Source: Candidatus Gastranaerophilales bacterium
Lineage (GTDB): Bacteria > Cyanobacteriota > Vampirovibrionia > Gastranaerophilales > Gastranaerophilaceae
Direction: 5' to 3'
Assembly (NCBI GenBank): GCA_900769355.1
Contig: CAAGGG010000034.1
Span: 1 to 33,552, forward strand
DNA length: 33,552 bases
Under the pieces are notes generated by a model that made no database searches, was not told the DNA's origin, and saw only the letters and a list, made by a program, of their open reading frames with translations. Below are positions 1 to 7,531 of this stretch, piece by piece; the first letter of the stretch is position 1, and every line of letters begins with the position of its first letter. The position numbers and the translations under genes are program-made.

Positions 1-1
1 A

Positions 2-103
2 GAGCTTCTTGCAACAAAAACAACGCTAAATTCTGATAATATTACACAAGTAATTTATTTCATATCAGGGCTCGAAAAATTGCAAAAAATTCAAAACTTA
101 TGA
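2..103 (+). CDS. C-terminal end of an unidentified protein (partial)
   Basis: Reading from base 2, 33 codons stay open and end in TGA at 101-103. The residues (ending GLEKLQKIQNL) have a normal amphipathic composition and no obvious low-complexity bias, so this could be the tail of a gene that begins before the window. It is too short to assign to a family. The alternative is a chance open stretch, which is easy in AT-rich DNA. Nothing else convincing is coded in 1-160. An inverted pair (TATCAGGG near 64, CCCTGATA near 150) brackets the region after it. Confidence 0.3.
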   Translation, partial: ELLATKTTLNSDNITQVIYFISGLEKLQKIQNL

Positions 104-210
104 ATTCTTCCGACTAAAATGTAAAATTCGCGATACTTTATCTCAAAATCCCTGATACATTACAAAAAATTTGCATTAAAAAAGAAGGTGTCAAAACCCT
201 CTAAATAAAA

Positions 211-224
211 TAGCAAGGGAGAGA
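211..224 (-). repeat. Second copy of the tRNA-Met 3' end (14 bases)
   Basis: TAGCAAGGGAGAGA at 211-224 is identical to 395-408, the acceptor and T-arm end of the tRNA-Met gene. The two copies are 184 bases apart in the same orientation. Duplicated tRNA 3' ends are the usual trace of integrase-mediated insertion or of a partial tRNA duplication. The DNA between them (225-394) is more GC-rich than its surroundings. A 60-residue open frame on the minus strand (342-160) runs through this copy, so I read that frame as non-coding. Confidence 0.55.
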
Positions 225-360
225 TTTTCTTACTGCGTTCGCGTTTAACGGGTCTACGGTTGCCTGCTGCATAAAAGTGTTTATTTCGCAGCCAAACCTC
301 CGCCCTCAGCTCACTTGCGCCGAACTCAAAATGATTTCTCATTAATACCGCAAGCTAAAT

Positions 361-391
361 AAAAAAGACAGGCATAAAACCTGTCTTTTTT
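361..391 (-). terminator. Rho-independent terminator of tRNA-Met
   Basis: A perfect 12-bp stem (361-372 with 380-391, core GACAGG/CCTGTC) has a 7-base loop and T runs on both sides, so it can act in either direction. It begins 4 bases past the 3' end of the minus-strand tRNA gene, which makes it that gene's terminator. Confidence 0.85.
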
Positions 392-394
392 ATT

Positions 395-468
395 TAGCAA
401 GGGAGAGACTCGAACTCTCGACCTCTCGGGTATGAGCCGAACGCTCTAGCCAGCTGAGCTACCTTGCC
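395..468 (-). tRNA. tRNA-Met (anticodon CAT)
   Basis: The minus strand folds into a full cloverleaf of 74 bases. The acceptor stem GGCAAGG pairs with CCTTGCT (a G-U at the first pair), the D-arm contains AGCTCAGCTGGCTAGAGC, the anticodon stem TTCGG/CCGAG holds loop CTCATAC with anticodon CAT, and the T-arm is GAGAG-TTCGAGT-CTCTC. The discriminator base is A and CCA is not encoded. The anticodon stem lacks the three G-C pairs of initiator tRNA, so elongator Met is the best call. A tRNA-Ile with a modified CAT anticodon cannot be excluded by eye. Confidence 0.93.
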
Positions 469-618
469 ATAATTTTTCTATTAAATTTTACGACTTTCGC
501 CGTCGAGTTCTATTCTTGCATAAAAAATTTTAAATTTCAAGCACTTATTTTTGTATTACTAAATTTTTTCTTTTTTGTTTATAATATTTTATGAAAGAAG
601 ATTTTTACAGGCAAAATT

Positions 619-1974
619 ATGATTACAGATATGACGCAGGGAAGCCCCCTAAAACACATTTTACTTTTTTCTGTTCCGCTTTTGATAGGGAATATTTTTC
701 AACAGCTTTACAATATTGCGGATCTTGTAATAGTTGGTAGAACTCTTGGAGTTGACGCTTTTGCAGCTGTTGGTGCGGTAGCTCCTTTGTTTTTCTTAAT
801 CGTTTTTGTAATTGTAGGACTAACAAGTGGTTTTGCGGTCGTAACCGGACAAAGATACGGTGCAAAAGATATTGCCGGTGTAAAAAATTCTGTAATTGTT
901 TCAACTATTTTGAGCACAGTTGTTACACTTGCTTTTTCGTTTGTGTGTTCGTTTTTAATGAATCCTATCTTACATTTAATGAATGTTCCGCAAAATATTT
1001 ATCATAATGCTTTTTGGTACGTTGAAATTATTACGATAGGTTTGATTGCTACGACCTTATACAACATGCTTGCAGGAATTATTAGGGCTCTCGGGGATAG
1101 CAAGACGCCACTTTATTTTTTGATAATCGCTTCTATTATAAATATTATTCTTGCACTTATTTTTATAAAAGTTTTCAATATGGGTGTTCCCGGATCTGCA
1201 ATTGCGGTCATTCTTTCACAGGGAATTTCGTTTTTATTGTGCTTAATTTATATAAAATACAAGTTACCAATTTTGCATTTGAATAAGTCGGATTTTGAAT
1301 TTTCTTATGAAGAATTTAAGCAATCCGCGTTTGAACATTTGCGTGTCGGAATTCCGATGGGAATTCAATTTTCAATTATCGGGATTGGAATTTTAATAAT
1401 TCAGAGTGTTTGCAACACTTTCGGAGCAAACGTTATTGCTGCGTTGACTGCGGCGTTGAGAATTGAGCAGATTGCGACATTACCTATGATGTCGTTTGGA
1501 GTCGCTCTTGCGGCTTATGTTGCGCAAAACTATGGGGCAAAGAAGTTTTCGCGAATTCGTCTTGGGGTAATAAAAACTTCAACAATCAATATTATTTTGA
1601 GCGTTTTGATGGCTTTTGTAATGCGATTGTGGGGTACGAATATTATTGGCGAATTTATTGGAACGGCAACCGGTGATATTATTGATATTGCGCATAAATA
1701 CCTTTTGATAAGTACTGTTTTTTACTTCTTTTTGGGGCAAATTTTTATTTATAGAAATGCGCTTCAAGGTATGGGAGAAACTATATTCCCGACTCTTGCG
1801 TGTGCTGCAGAACTTGTTATGCGTGCTTTTGCGGCAATTTATTTGGCTATAAAATTCGGTTACATCGGAATATTTTACGCAGGTCCGATTGCGTGGGTAA
1901 GTGCATCATCTGTACTATTTTTCGGATATTTGTACAGCATTAAGCGGATTACATACAAAAATCTTGGTAAATAA
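619..1974 (+). CDS. MATE family multidrug/Na+ efflux transporter
   Basis: A 451-residue membrane protein with about twelve hydrophobic segments. The opening (TQGSPLKHILLFSVPLLIGN, then FQQLYNIADLVIVGR) is the classic start of NorM/DinF-type MATE exporters. The internal pseudo-repeat expected of the family is visible: the second half restarts near HLRVGIPMGIQFSIIGIGIL. MATE proteins expel cationic drugs or metabolites in exchange for Na+ or H+. Length is normal. The start at 619 is preceded by AGG at 609-611; an in-frame ATG at 631 is an alternative. A TATAAT at 580-585 would give a leader of roughly 25 bases. Substrate cannot be read from sequence. dnaG follows 24 bases downstream on the same strand. 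Confidence 0.93.
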   Translation: MITDMTQGSPLKHILLFSVPLLIGNIFQQLYNIADLVIVGRTLGVDAFAAVGAVAPLFFLIVFVIVGLTSGFAVVTGQRYGAKDIAGVKNSVIVSTILSTVVTLAFSFVCSFLMNPILHLMNVPQNIYHNAFWYVEIITIGLIATTLYNMLAGIIRALGDSKTPLYFLIIASIINIILALIFIKVFNMGVPGSAIAVILSQGISFLLCLIYIKYKLPILHLNKSDFEFSYEEFKQSAFEHLRVGIPMGIQFSIIGIGILIIQSVCNTFGANVIAALTAALRIEQIATLPMMSFGVALAAYVAQNYGAKKFSRIRLGVIKTSTINIILSVLMAFVMRLWGTNIIGEFIGTATGDIIDIAHKYLLISTVFYFFLGQIFIYRNALQGMGETIFPTLACAAELVMRAFAAIYLAIKFGYIGIFYAGPIAWVSASSVLFFGYLYSIKRITYKNLGK

Positions 1975-1998
1975 TTTTATTGATGGTAAAATGGTGAT

Positions 1999-3885
1999 AT
2001 GGCAAATTCAATTGACGAATTAATTACACAAATAAAAGACAGGCTGGATATAGTAGACGTTGTTTCTCAACAGGTAATTTTGAAGAAAAATGGTGGACAT
2101 TACTGGGGATTATGCCCTTTCCATAAGGAAAAAACACCTTCATTTTCTGTCAATCCTGCTATGGGTATATACAAATGTTTTGGCTGTGGAGCCGGTGGTG
2201 ACGCTATTACGTTTATTATGAAAACTCAAAACAAAGAGTTTATGGACGTAATCAAGGAACTTGCTGAAAAATTCGGGCTTGAAATGCCAAAGAGTTTGCA
2301 TAGGGCGAATTCTGTACCGCGTGAAAGTCGAGAGGAGATGATTCGGGCTTGTGCTAAGGCTGCTGAGTTTTATAATTTAAGGCTTTTGATGGATAAAGAA
2401 CCTGAAACTCTTGAAGTAATGAAGTACTTGACAAATCGCGGAATTACAAAAGAGATTATTGAGCAATACAAGCTTGGGATTGCACCTAAGGCTTATGCAA
2501 TGTTTTACAAGAAATTCAGACATGATTTTTCGGAAGATGTTATGGAAAAAGCCGGCTTGATTATCAAAACAAGAGAAGGCGAATACATTGACAGGTTCAG
2601 AAATCGTGTTATTATTCCAATTCAAGATGAGTTTGGTGATGTTGTGGCTTTTGGAGCAAGGGCTGTTGAAGAAGGACAAATGCCTAAGTATTTGAACTCG
2701 TCAGACTCGCTTATTTACAATAAAAGTAAGCTTTTGTACGGGCTTTATACTGCAAAAGATACGATTAAAGCGGAAGATAGTGTAGTTTTGATGGAAGGTT
2801 ATTTTGATGTAATTTCTGCTCAGGCGCATGGAATTAAGAATGCAGTCGCATCTTGTGGAACTTCTTTGACGCAGGATCATGTTAAGTTGCTATCTCGCTA
2901 CACCCCTTCAAGAAGAATTTATTTGTCTTTTGATACTGATTTGGCTGGTCAAAAGGCGACGAAACGTAATGCAGAACTTATAAAAGAAGCATTTTCAGGT
3001 TTGGGAAATATTAAACAGTTTGATGAAAGCTATATTTCTTCCGGAAACGATAAATATGCGTGTGAAATTCGTGTGATTTGTCCGCCTGAGGGAAAAGATC
3101 CTGATGAATTTATTCGTTCTGTCGGGGCAGAAAGTTATAGAGAATATATGCAGCATGCTCCGTTGTTGTTGGATTTTCAGTTGAATAATTTGTTGAAGGA
3201 AAATCCGAAAACACCTATTGAAAAAAACAATTTGGTTAAAGAAATTATTCCGATTTTGAGCGAAATTCAGAACAAAATTATTCAAGCGGAATACGTTAAA
3301 ATGGTTGCTGACGCTATTCAAGTGGACGAAAAAGCCTTGTTGAGCGAACTTCAGACTGTTGGTAGGACTAATACTATTCAAAATAGGGACGTTGCGCGAA
3401 TTGTTAAGAAAAATACATCAATTATAGAAAAAGCGCAAAAAAATTTATTGAGTGTTTTTTTTGTAACCGATAGTCATTTCACAGTAGACGAAATCAACCG
3501 AATTATAGGTGATACCCCGTTTACGGTAAAAACGTTAATAAATGTAAAATCTACAATTGACAAATTAGCATGTACCGTAAATAATGTGAAAGAATTGATA
3601 GATAGGCTCTACACAACTTATGTGAATGATCCTGAAACCCAAAAACTTATCACTGATTTAATCAGTACATCAGAAGCATTCCAAAACCTTGATGAAAACG
3701 ACTTTGTGAAAGTTATTCAAGAAAATATCGGTAAGATTGACGATTGTAGGAATGAAAAAGAAAAAGAAAAAATCAGAAATTTATATAAAAGCGCAAATGA
3801 TAATGATATGGAAGCCCTAAAAATTCAAATGCAGCTTAGAGATAAGATAAATAACAGATTAAAATTGGAGAAAATGAATGAGTAA
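1999..3885 (+). CDS. dnaG: DNA primase DnaG
   Basis: A 628-residue primase that makes RNA primers for chromosome replication. The N-terminal CHC2 zinc finger is intact (C39, H42, C60, C63 in the LCPFHKEKTPSF and YKCFGCGAGGD contexts). The core contains the TOPRIM fold with MEGYFDV and, further on, SFDTDLAGQKA, which carry the metal-binding acidic residues. The C-terminal roughly 200 residues are helical and fit the helicase-binding domain. Length is usual. It starts 24 bases after the MATE gene and its stop overlaps the rpoD start by 8 bases (ATGAATGAGTAA), so the two are translationally coupled as in the conserved dnaG-rpoD order of many bacteria. Confidence 0.97.
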   Translation: MANSIDELITQIKDRLDIVDVVSQQVILKKNGGHYWGLCPFHKEKTPSFSVNPAMGIYKCFGCGAGGDAITFIMKTQNKEFMDVIKELAEKFGLEMPKSLHRANSVPRESREEMIRACAKAAEFYNLRLLMDKEPETLEVMKYLTNRGITKEIIEQYKLGIAPKAYAMFYKKFRHDFSEDVMEKAGLIIKTREGEYIDRFRNRVIIPIQDEFGDVVAFGARAVEEGQMPKYLNSSDSLIYNKSKLLYGLYTAKDTIKAEDSVVLMEGYFDVISAQAHGIKNAVASCGTSLTQDHVKLLSRYTPSRRIYLSFDTDLAGQKATKRNAELIKEAFSGLGNIKQFDESYISSGNDKYACEIRVICPPEGKDPDEFIRSVGAESYREYMQHAPLLLDFQLNNLLKENPKTPIEKNNLVKEIIPILSEIQNKIIQAEYVKMVADAIQVDEKALLSELQTVGRTNTIQNRDVARIVKKNTSIIEKAQKNLLSVFFVTDSHFTVDEINRIIGDTPFTVKTLINVKSTIDKLACTVNNVKELIDRLYTTYVNDPETQKLITDLISTSEAFQNLDENDFVKVIQENIGKIDDCRNEKEKEKIRNLYKSANDNDMEALKIQMQLRDKINNRLKLEKMNE

Positions 3886-4972
3886 AAAAAGACAAAGCTC
3901 CTCTATAGTAAGCATCATGGAAGATGAAAACATTGATGATTTACATAATATTGACGAAGACGGTAACATTTCAGGCGAAAATGACGGCGTAAATTACATG
4001 AACGTTGATATTAGTACTGATAATATCGAGGATATTGTTACTGCGAAAATGGAAAATAAGCCGAATATGGACGATATCTATATGATGCATAGTCAAGAAA
4101 ACCGTGCAGATGTTGATGTTCCAAAAGGCGTTGCCGTTGATGACCCCGTAAGACTTTATTTAAGAGAAATTGGCAGAATTAAACTTTTGTCTGCAAGTGA
4201 AGAAATTGAGCTTGCAAGAAAAATTCTTGAAGGCGGAACTCCCGGAGCTATTGCGAAAAGAAAACTTGTTCAAGCGAACCTTCGTTTGGTTGTTTCAATT
4301 GCTAAAAAATACGTTGGACGTGGCATGCTTTTCTTAGATTTAATCCAAGAAGGCAACCTTGGACTAATTCGTGCAGCTGAAAAATTTGATCACGAAAGAG
4401 GTTTCAAGTTCTCAACTTATGCAACTTGGTGGATTAGACAAGCGATTACAAGAGCAATTGCTGATCAAGCGAGAACAATTCGTATCCCTGTTCACATGGT
4501 TGAAACGATTAACAAGTTGAAAAAAGTTACAAGACGTTTGGCACAAGAACTTTCAAGGAAACCGACTGAGGACGAATTGGCAATTGAGATGAATGTTTCT
4601 ATTCCAAAACTTCGTGAAATTATTAAAATTGCTCAAGAACCTTTGTCATTGGAAACTCCAATTGGTAAAGAAGAAGATTCTAGACTAGGTGACTTTATCG
4701 AAGATAAAGAAGCAGATGCGCCAATTAAGACAGTTGCATCAGAACTTTTGAGAGAAGATTTGGCAGAAGTTTTGTGCACATTGTCACCAAGAGAACGTGA
4801 CGTTTTGAGATTGCGTTTCGGTATGGACGATGGACGTCAAAGAACTTTGGAAGAAGTTGGACAGTTGTTCGGTGTTACTCGTGAACGTATCAGACAGATT
4901 GAGGCTAAGGCGTTGAGGAAACTTCGCCACCCTAACAGAAGTAAACGATTGAAAGAATACGTTGAAGCTTAA
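3878..4972 (+). CDS. rpoD: Primary RNA polymerase sigma factor RpoD (SigA)
   Basis: A 364-residue sigma-70 protein. After an acidic, Asn/Asp-rich N-terminus of about 80 residues, region 1.2 begins at DDPVRLYLREIG. Region 2 has the highly conserved LIQEGNLGLIRAAEKFDHERGFKFSTYATWWIRQAI blocks for core binding and -10 recognition. Region 4.2 (LEEVGQLFGVTRERIRQIEAKALRKLRHP) reads the -35 element. It lacks the long region 1.1/NCR of Proteobacteria, as in other short primary sigma factors. A good Shine-Dalgarno GGAG (3867-3870) lies inside dnaG, 7 bases from the ATG. A terminator follows at 4997. Confidence 0.97.
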   Translation: MSKKRQSSSIVSIMEDENIDDLHNIDEDGNISGENDGVNYMNVDISTDNIEDIVTAKMENKPNMDDIYMMHSQENRADVDVPKGVAVDDPVRLYLREIGRIKLLSASEEIELARKILEGGTPGAIAKRKLVQANLRLVVSIAKKYVGRGMLFLDLIQEGNLGLIRAAEKFDHERGFKFSTYATWWIRQAITRAIADQARTIRIPVHMVETINKLKKVTRRLAQELSRKPTEDELAIEMNVSIPKLREIIKIAQEPLSLETPIGKEEDSRLGDFIEDKEADAPIKTVASELLREDLAEVLCTLSPRERDVLRLRFGMDDGRQRTLEEVGQLFGVTRERIRQIEAKALRKLRHPNRSKRLKEYVEA

Positions 4973-4996
4973 TTTTAATAACTAAATAATTTAAAG

Positions 4997-5023
4997 AAAA
5001 GGTGGACATGTTCCACCTTTTTT
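4997..5023 (+). terminator. Rho-independent terminator of dnaG-rpoD
   Basis: Stem AAAAGGTGGA (4997-5006) pairs with TCCACCTTTT (5012-5021) around a 5-base loop and runs into a T tract ending at 5023. It lies 25 bases after the rpoD stop. Confidence 0.88.
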
Positions 5024-5046
5024 GTTGCTGAGCAATGCTTTTTGTC

Positions 5047-5225
5047 ATTCTGAAAGCTTAGGTGCTACGCACGTAGCCCTCTGTAACAATATTCGTTCAT
5101 ACTTCAGTTTTTGGGTGATAAGCTCTTACGCACGTAGCCCTCTGTAACAACATTCATTCATACCTCATATATTGGTAAAAAGTATTTGCGGTTAGTGAAG
5201 AATAATTTTTCTTGCTATTCAGAAT
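5047..5225. repeat. R1 hairpin element, copy 1, with enlarged centre
   Basis: The left arm ATTCTGAAAGCTTA (5047-5060) and right arm CTTGCTATTCAGAAT (5211-5225) match the outer arms of compact R1 copies at 13727, 30484 and 33482. Here the middle is about 150 bases instead of about 40 because a 61-base tandem repeat sits in it. The 600-base stretch 5024-5627 contains no gene, only R1, R2, octad and microsatellite repeats. Confidence 0.75.
5066..5166. repeat. Two tandem copies of a ~40-base repeat, 61-base period
   Basis: The segment TACGCACGTAGCCCTCTGTA starting at 5066 recurs at 5127, and similarity continues for about 20 further bases (AACAATATTCGTTCATACTT versus AACAACATTCATTCATACCT). It lies inside the loop of R1 copy 1. 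CTACGCACGTAG is itself nearly palindromic. Confidence 0.75.
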
Positions 5226-5244
5226 CTATTGTCAAAAATAAAAG

Positions 5245-5266
5245 ACTCCGAATCGGCGTCCGGAGT
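5245..5266 (-). terminator. R2 hairpin, copy 1
   Basis: ACTCCGAA and TCCGGAGT flank a 6-base loop with one mismatch in the stem. On the minus strand it is followed by CTTTTATTTTTG, so it would stop minus-strand transcripts. No minus-strand gene feeds into it here, unlike the other copies. Confidence 0.5.
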
Positions 5267-5316
5267 GACAGTTACAGTCAGTTGTTTTACAAAAAATAGC
5301 AACTACACTAGTCGTC

Positions 5317-5373
5317 ATTCTGAAAAGACAGAAAATCTAGTGTCCAGCGTAGATTTTTCGTCTTATTCAGAAT
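5317..5373. repeat. R1 hairpin element, divergent copy
   Basis: The outer arms ATTCTGAA and TTCAGAAT are kept. The inner arms differ from other copies but still pair with each other: AAGACAGAAAATCTA on the left faces TAGATTTTTCGTCTT on the right. Confidence 0.7.
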
Positions 5374-5415
5374 CAAATTAATCTCCCTCCCCCCAAAAAA
5401 CAATAACAACTAATC

Positions 5416-5456
5416 CGAAACGAACTTATTCACCTATTCACTTATAGTCTTATTCC
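5416..5456 (-). repeat. Octad array A (TAAG units)
   Basis: Read on the minus strand the sequence falls into 8-base units, TAAGACTA TAAGTGAA and then TAGGTGAA TAAGTTCG, ending TTTC. The same period and the same terminal TAAGTTCG occur in arrays at 6888, 13676, 18533 and 30572. Confidence 0.65.
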
Positions 5457-5525
5457 CCTTTAAATCAATTGTAACGAAATGTAAAAATGGATTTAAAAAT
5501 GCCTGAAACCCTGTCATAATGCCTC

Positions 5526-5550
5526 TATGCTATGCTATGCTATGCTATGC
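5526..5550 (+). repeat. Pentanucleotide microsatellite, five TATGC units
   Basis: Five perfect TATGC units lie 77 bases upstream of the ATG at 5628. TGTCATAAT at 5510-5518, just before them, resembles an extended -10 element. Transcription from it would start in or next to the repeat. Confidence 0.9.
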
Positions 5551-5627
5551 GGTGTACTGTGTCAAATTTTTAGCCCCTTGTGTTTTGATATATATGTGTG
5601 AAGTAACAGAACGAAAGGAAACAATTT

Positions 5628-6026
5628 ATGTCAATGTGTGTGCAAAGTATAGGAGTGAACAATTCTGCGGCTTATCGTCCAAACTTTAAAGGTGTCTCTG
5701 ATGTCAAAGAAATTGACAAGGGTAGTTACATTGAAAGACATGTGACAACAGAAGCGTCAAACGGTAAAAAATGGGGAGTTGGTATTGCCTCTTTCTTTAT
5801 ATCTGGTTTAGGTCAATTTATTAACGGAGATGTCGGTAAAGGCTTTGCATTTTTAGGTGGCGGTATAGCATCGTATGTTCTTGCGAATGCTGCAATGATG
5901 AAAGGGAAATTGGGACTTGCAGCTGTGGCTGGTATTGCTGCATTGGGAACTGGTATTGCAAGTATTGTTGATGCTGTAAAAAGTGCAAAATCAGAAACTG
6001 TTCAAATTGTAAATAAGGGCGAATAA
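5628..6026 (+). CDS. Small membrane protein with TM2-like segment and N-terminal F-K-G motif
   Basis: A 132-residue protein of unknown function. The first 20 residues end in RPNFKG, a motif also near the start of two other proteins here (10257-10832 and 25479-25877). The middle holds two or three hydrophobic helices: WGVGIASFFISGLGQFINGD, with the G-x-G-Q-x-x-N-G pattern of TM2/DUF5683-type membrane hairpins, then GFAFLGGGIASYVLANAAMM, and a third Gly/Ala-rich segment. This suggests a small inner-membrane protein. AAGGA lies about 9 bases before the ATG. A hairpin separates it from the next small gene. Confidence 0.8.
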   Translation: MSMCVQSIGVNNSAAYRPNFKGVSDVKEIDKGSYIERHVTTEASNGKKWGVGIASFFISGLGQFINGDVGKGFAFLGGGIASYVLANAAMMKGKLGLAAVAGIAALGTGIASIVDAVKSAKSETVQIVNKGE

Positions 6027-6029
6027 ATT

Positions 6030-6061
6030 AAACTTGTCGGAATATTTATTCTGCCAAGTTT
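6030..6061 (+). other. Intercistronic hairpin between two small genes
   Basis: AAACTTG at the left edge pairs with CAAGTTT at the right, and GAATA with TATTC inside, tolerating one mismatch and one G-U. No T run follows, so it is more likely an mRNA stabiliser or attenuator than a strong terminator. Confidence 0.45.
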
Positions 6062-6092
6062 ATGTGAAATGCGAAAATGAGGTACCATAAAC

Positions 6093-6485
6093 ATGTTAAA
6101 TTCAGTAAATAACTATCCTGTTGGAAGTATGCAAGTTCCAAATACAAATATTCAGCCACAGCAGAGTGCCGTTGCGCCCCCAAATCCGGCGTCAACAGAT
6201 GTTCCTGCAAATAATATTAGTAATAATATTGCTGCAATGCCCGATAAACGTGATATTGTTGGCCTTGGAAAAGCTTTGTATGGGCAGAACGAAAGTTCTT
6301 ATAATTTTATAAAAAATGTGTCATCTGAGATTTTAATCGCTCAAAATGAAACAGAAATAAATATCCTAAAAGAAAAACTAAATGCGTCAGATACAACTGA
6401 TGCTCAAAAAGTTATTCTTAATGATATGTTAAAGCATGCACAAGAACAGGGCGATAAATTAAAAAAAGAACAAGGCATAAAATAA
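6093..6485 (+). CDS. Small hypothetical protein, disordered N-terminus and helical C-terminus
   Basis: 130 residues, family not recognised. Residues 1-50 are rich in Pro, Gln, Asn and Ser without hydrophobic segments, so probably unstructured. Residues 55-130 are charged and helix-forming (EILIAQNETEINILKEKLNA, then NDMLKHAQEQGDKLKKEQG), compatible with a short coiled coil. There is no signal peptide or membrane segment. GAGG lies about 10 bases before the ATG. It sits between two other small unknown genes on the same strand; 15 bases separate it from the next. Confidence 0.72.
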   Translation: MLNSVNNYPVGSMQVPNTNIQPQQSAVAPPNPASTDVPANNISNNIAAMPDKRDIVGLGKALYGQNESSYNFIKNVSSEILIAQNETEINILKEKLNASDTTDAQKVILNDMLKHAQEQGDKLKKEQGIK

Positions 6486-6500
6486 GAAAGGAATATTTCT

Positions 6501-6806
6501 ATGAGTATTGGAACAAATCTGGGTGTCTTTTTAACAAATTACAATAATGCTCTTGGTAATGAAAATTACAAAAATATTAAACATGCCAATGCTGAAGCTT
6601 TTAAGGTCGGGAAATACGACAATAACCACGTAAATGAGTTGGCTAATAATCTGGCAAAATTTGATGCTGCTATGTTAGCTGCTACTCCACCAAGTCAAAG
6701 AGCAGATATTATGTGGCAAAGAAACCTTTGGGCTCGTGCTTGCGGAAAAGATGATATATATCCGCTTGCCGAAGTCTGTAGAGCTCAATACGCCCCTTAT
6801 GTGTAA
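6501..6806 (+). CDS. Small hypothetical protein (101 residues)
   Basis: Not recognised. The protein is soluble and helical with several aromatic and Asn-rich positions (FLTNYNNALGNENYKNIKHA) and ends in a Cys/Tyr-containing tail (AEVCRAQYAPYV). AAAGGA lies about 10 bases before the ATG. It follows the preceding small gene by 15 bases, so the two are probably co-transcribed. A GC-rich hairpin at 6824-6843 closes the group. Confidence 0.72.
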   Translation: MSIGTNLGVFLTNYNNALGNENYKNIKHANAEAFKVGKYDNNHVNELANNLAKFDAAMLAATPPSQRADIMWQRNLWARACGKDDIYPLAEVCRAQYAPYV

Positions 6807-6823
6807 TGCTTAAAATAAAGTAG

Positions 6824-6843
6824 GGCGGGATACTTATCCCGCC
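6824..6843 (+). terminator. GC-rich hairpin after the three small genes
   Basis: GGCGGGAT pairs perfectly with ATCCCGCC around ACTT, 17 bases after the stop of the preceding gene. It lacks a clear T run, so it may end transcription weakly or protect the transcript end. Confidence 0.5.
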
Positions 6844-6887
6844 TCGTGGTATTTTGACTCCATAATTTTATATAACCAATTTTAATT

Positions 6888-6931
6888 GTAACGAACTTAT
6901 CGTCCTATTATCTTAGTGTCTTATCGTCTTT
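6888..6931 (-). repeat. Octad array B, overlapping the pncC stop
   Basis: On the minus strand: GACGA, then TAAGACAC TAAGATAA, then TAGGACGA TAAGTTCG, then TTAC. The first TAA is the stop codon of the preceding minus-strand gene, so its last residues (ERR) are read from repeat-like sequence. Confidence 0.65.
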
Positions 6932-7448
6932 CTAAAATTGTTTCCAAAACAAATTTCAATGCCTCTTCTGAGAACATAAATTTCATATTTTTGCGGTTGT
7001 AATTTGGAGATAATTTTATTTTGCGAACTTTGATTTTGCCGTTGAAACCGCATGCCATGTACATTAATCCGACAGGCTTTGCCTCGCTGCCTGTTGGTCC
7101 GGCTACACCGGTTGTGCAAATTACAACATTACTTTGTGTCAATTGCTGTAAACCCTGTGCCATTTCGTATGCGCATTCTTCGCTCACTGCGCCGTATTTT
7201 TCAAGGGTATCCGGTGAAACATTTAGGATTTTTTGTTTTGCCTCGTTTGAGTAGGTGACAAAATTCATTCTCACGTATGCAGAACTGCCTGAAACGTCTG
7301 TCAGCCGAGAACTTACAAGTCCGCCGGTGCAGGATTCTGCCGATGAGATTTGTAAAGCTTCTCTAAGCAAAATTTTTCCAATTTTTTCAGGAGTTTTTGA
7401 CTTAATTTGTTGTATAAATGCTTTGAAATTTGTGATTAATTTTTTCAT
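6921..7448 (-). CDS. pncC: CinA C-terminal domain protein, nicotinamide-nucleotide amidase
   Basis: This is the stand-alone CinA C-terminal (PncC) domain, which deamidates NMN to nicotinate mononucleotide in pyridine nucleotide recycling. Diagnostic blocks are SSAESCTGGLVSSRLTDVSG, NFVTYSNEAK, YGAVSEECAYEMAQG and TTGVAGPTGSEAKPVGL. The frame is open up to an ATG at 7514, but that start would leave only 17 bases to the divergent dnaB. The MKKLITNF start at 7448 gives 175 residues, close to the family norm, and room for two promoters. No N-terminal molybdopterin-like CinA domain is present. The stop codon falls inside octad array B. Confidence 0.9.
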   Translation of the reverse strand: MKKLITNFKAFIQQIKSKTPEKIGKILLREALQISSAESCTGGLVSSRLTDVSGSSAYVRMNFVTYSNEAKQKILNVSPDTLEKYGAVSEECAYEMAQGLQQLTQSNVVICTTGVAGPTGSEAKPVGLMYMACGFNGKIKVRKIKLSPNYNRKNMKFMFSEEALKFVLETILERR

Positions 7449-7531
7449 AATTATAGTTTGGAATGTTAAAATTTGTTTGTCAATATTCTTTGTGAACCAT
7501 GTTTTGTGTATCATGTTTTTAGGAGAAAAGC

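Noticed and set aside
160..342. 60-residue minus-strand open frame next to the tRNA
   Set aside because: It runs through the duplicated tRNA 3' end, has no ribosome site, and its composition follows the GC-richer non-coding segment. More likely spurious.
5047..5225. CRISPR array
   Set aside because: Only two repeat copies 61 bases apart, no unique spacers of equal size, no cas genes. The repeats belong to a dispersed family.
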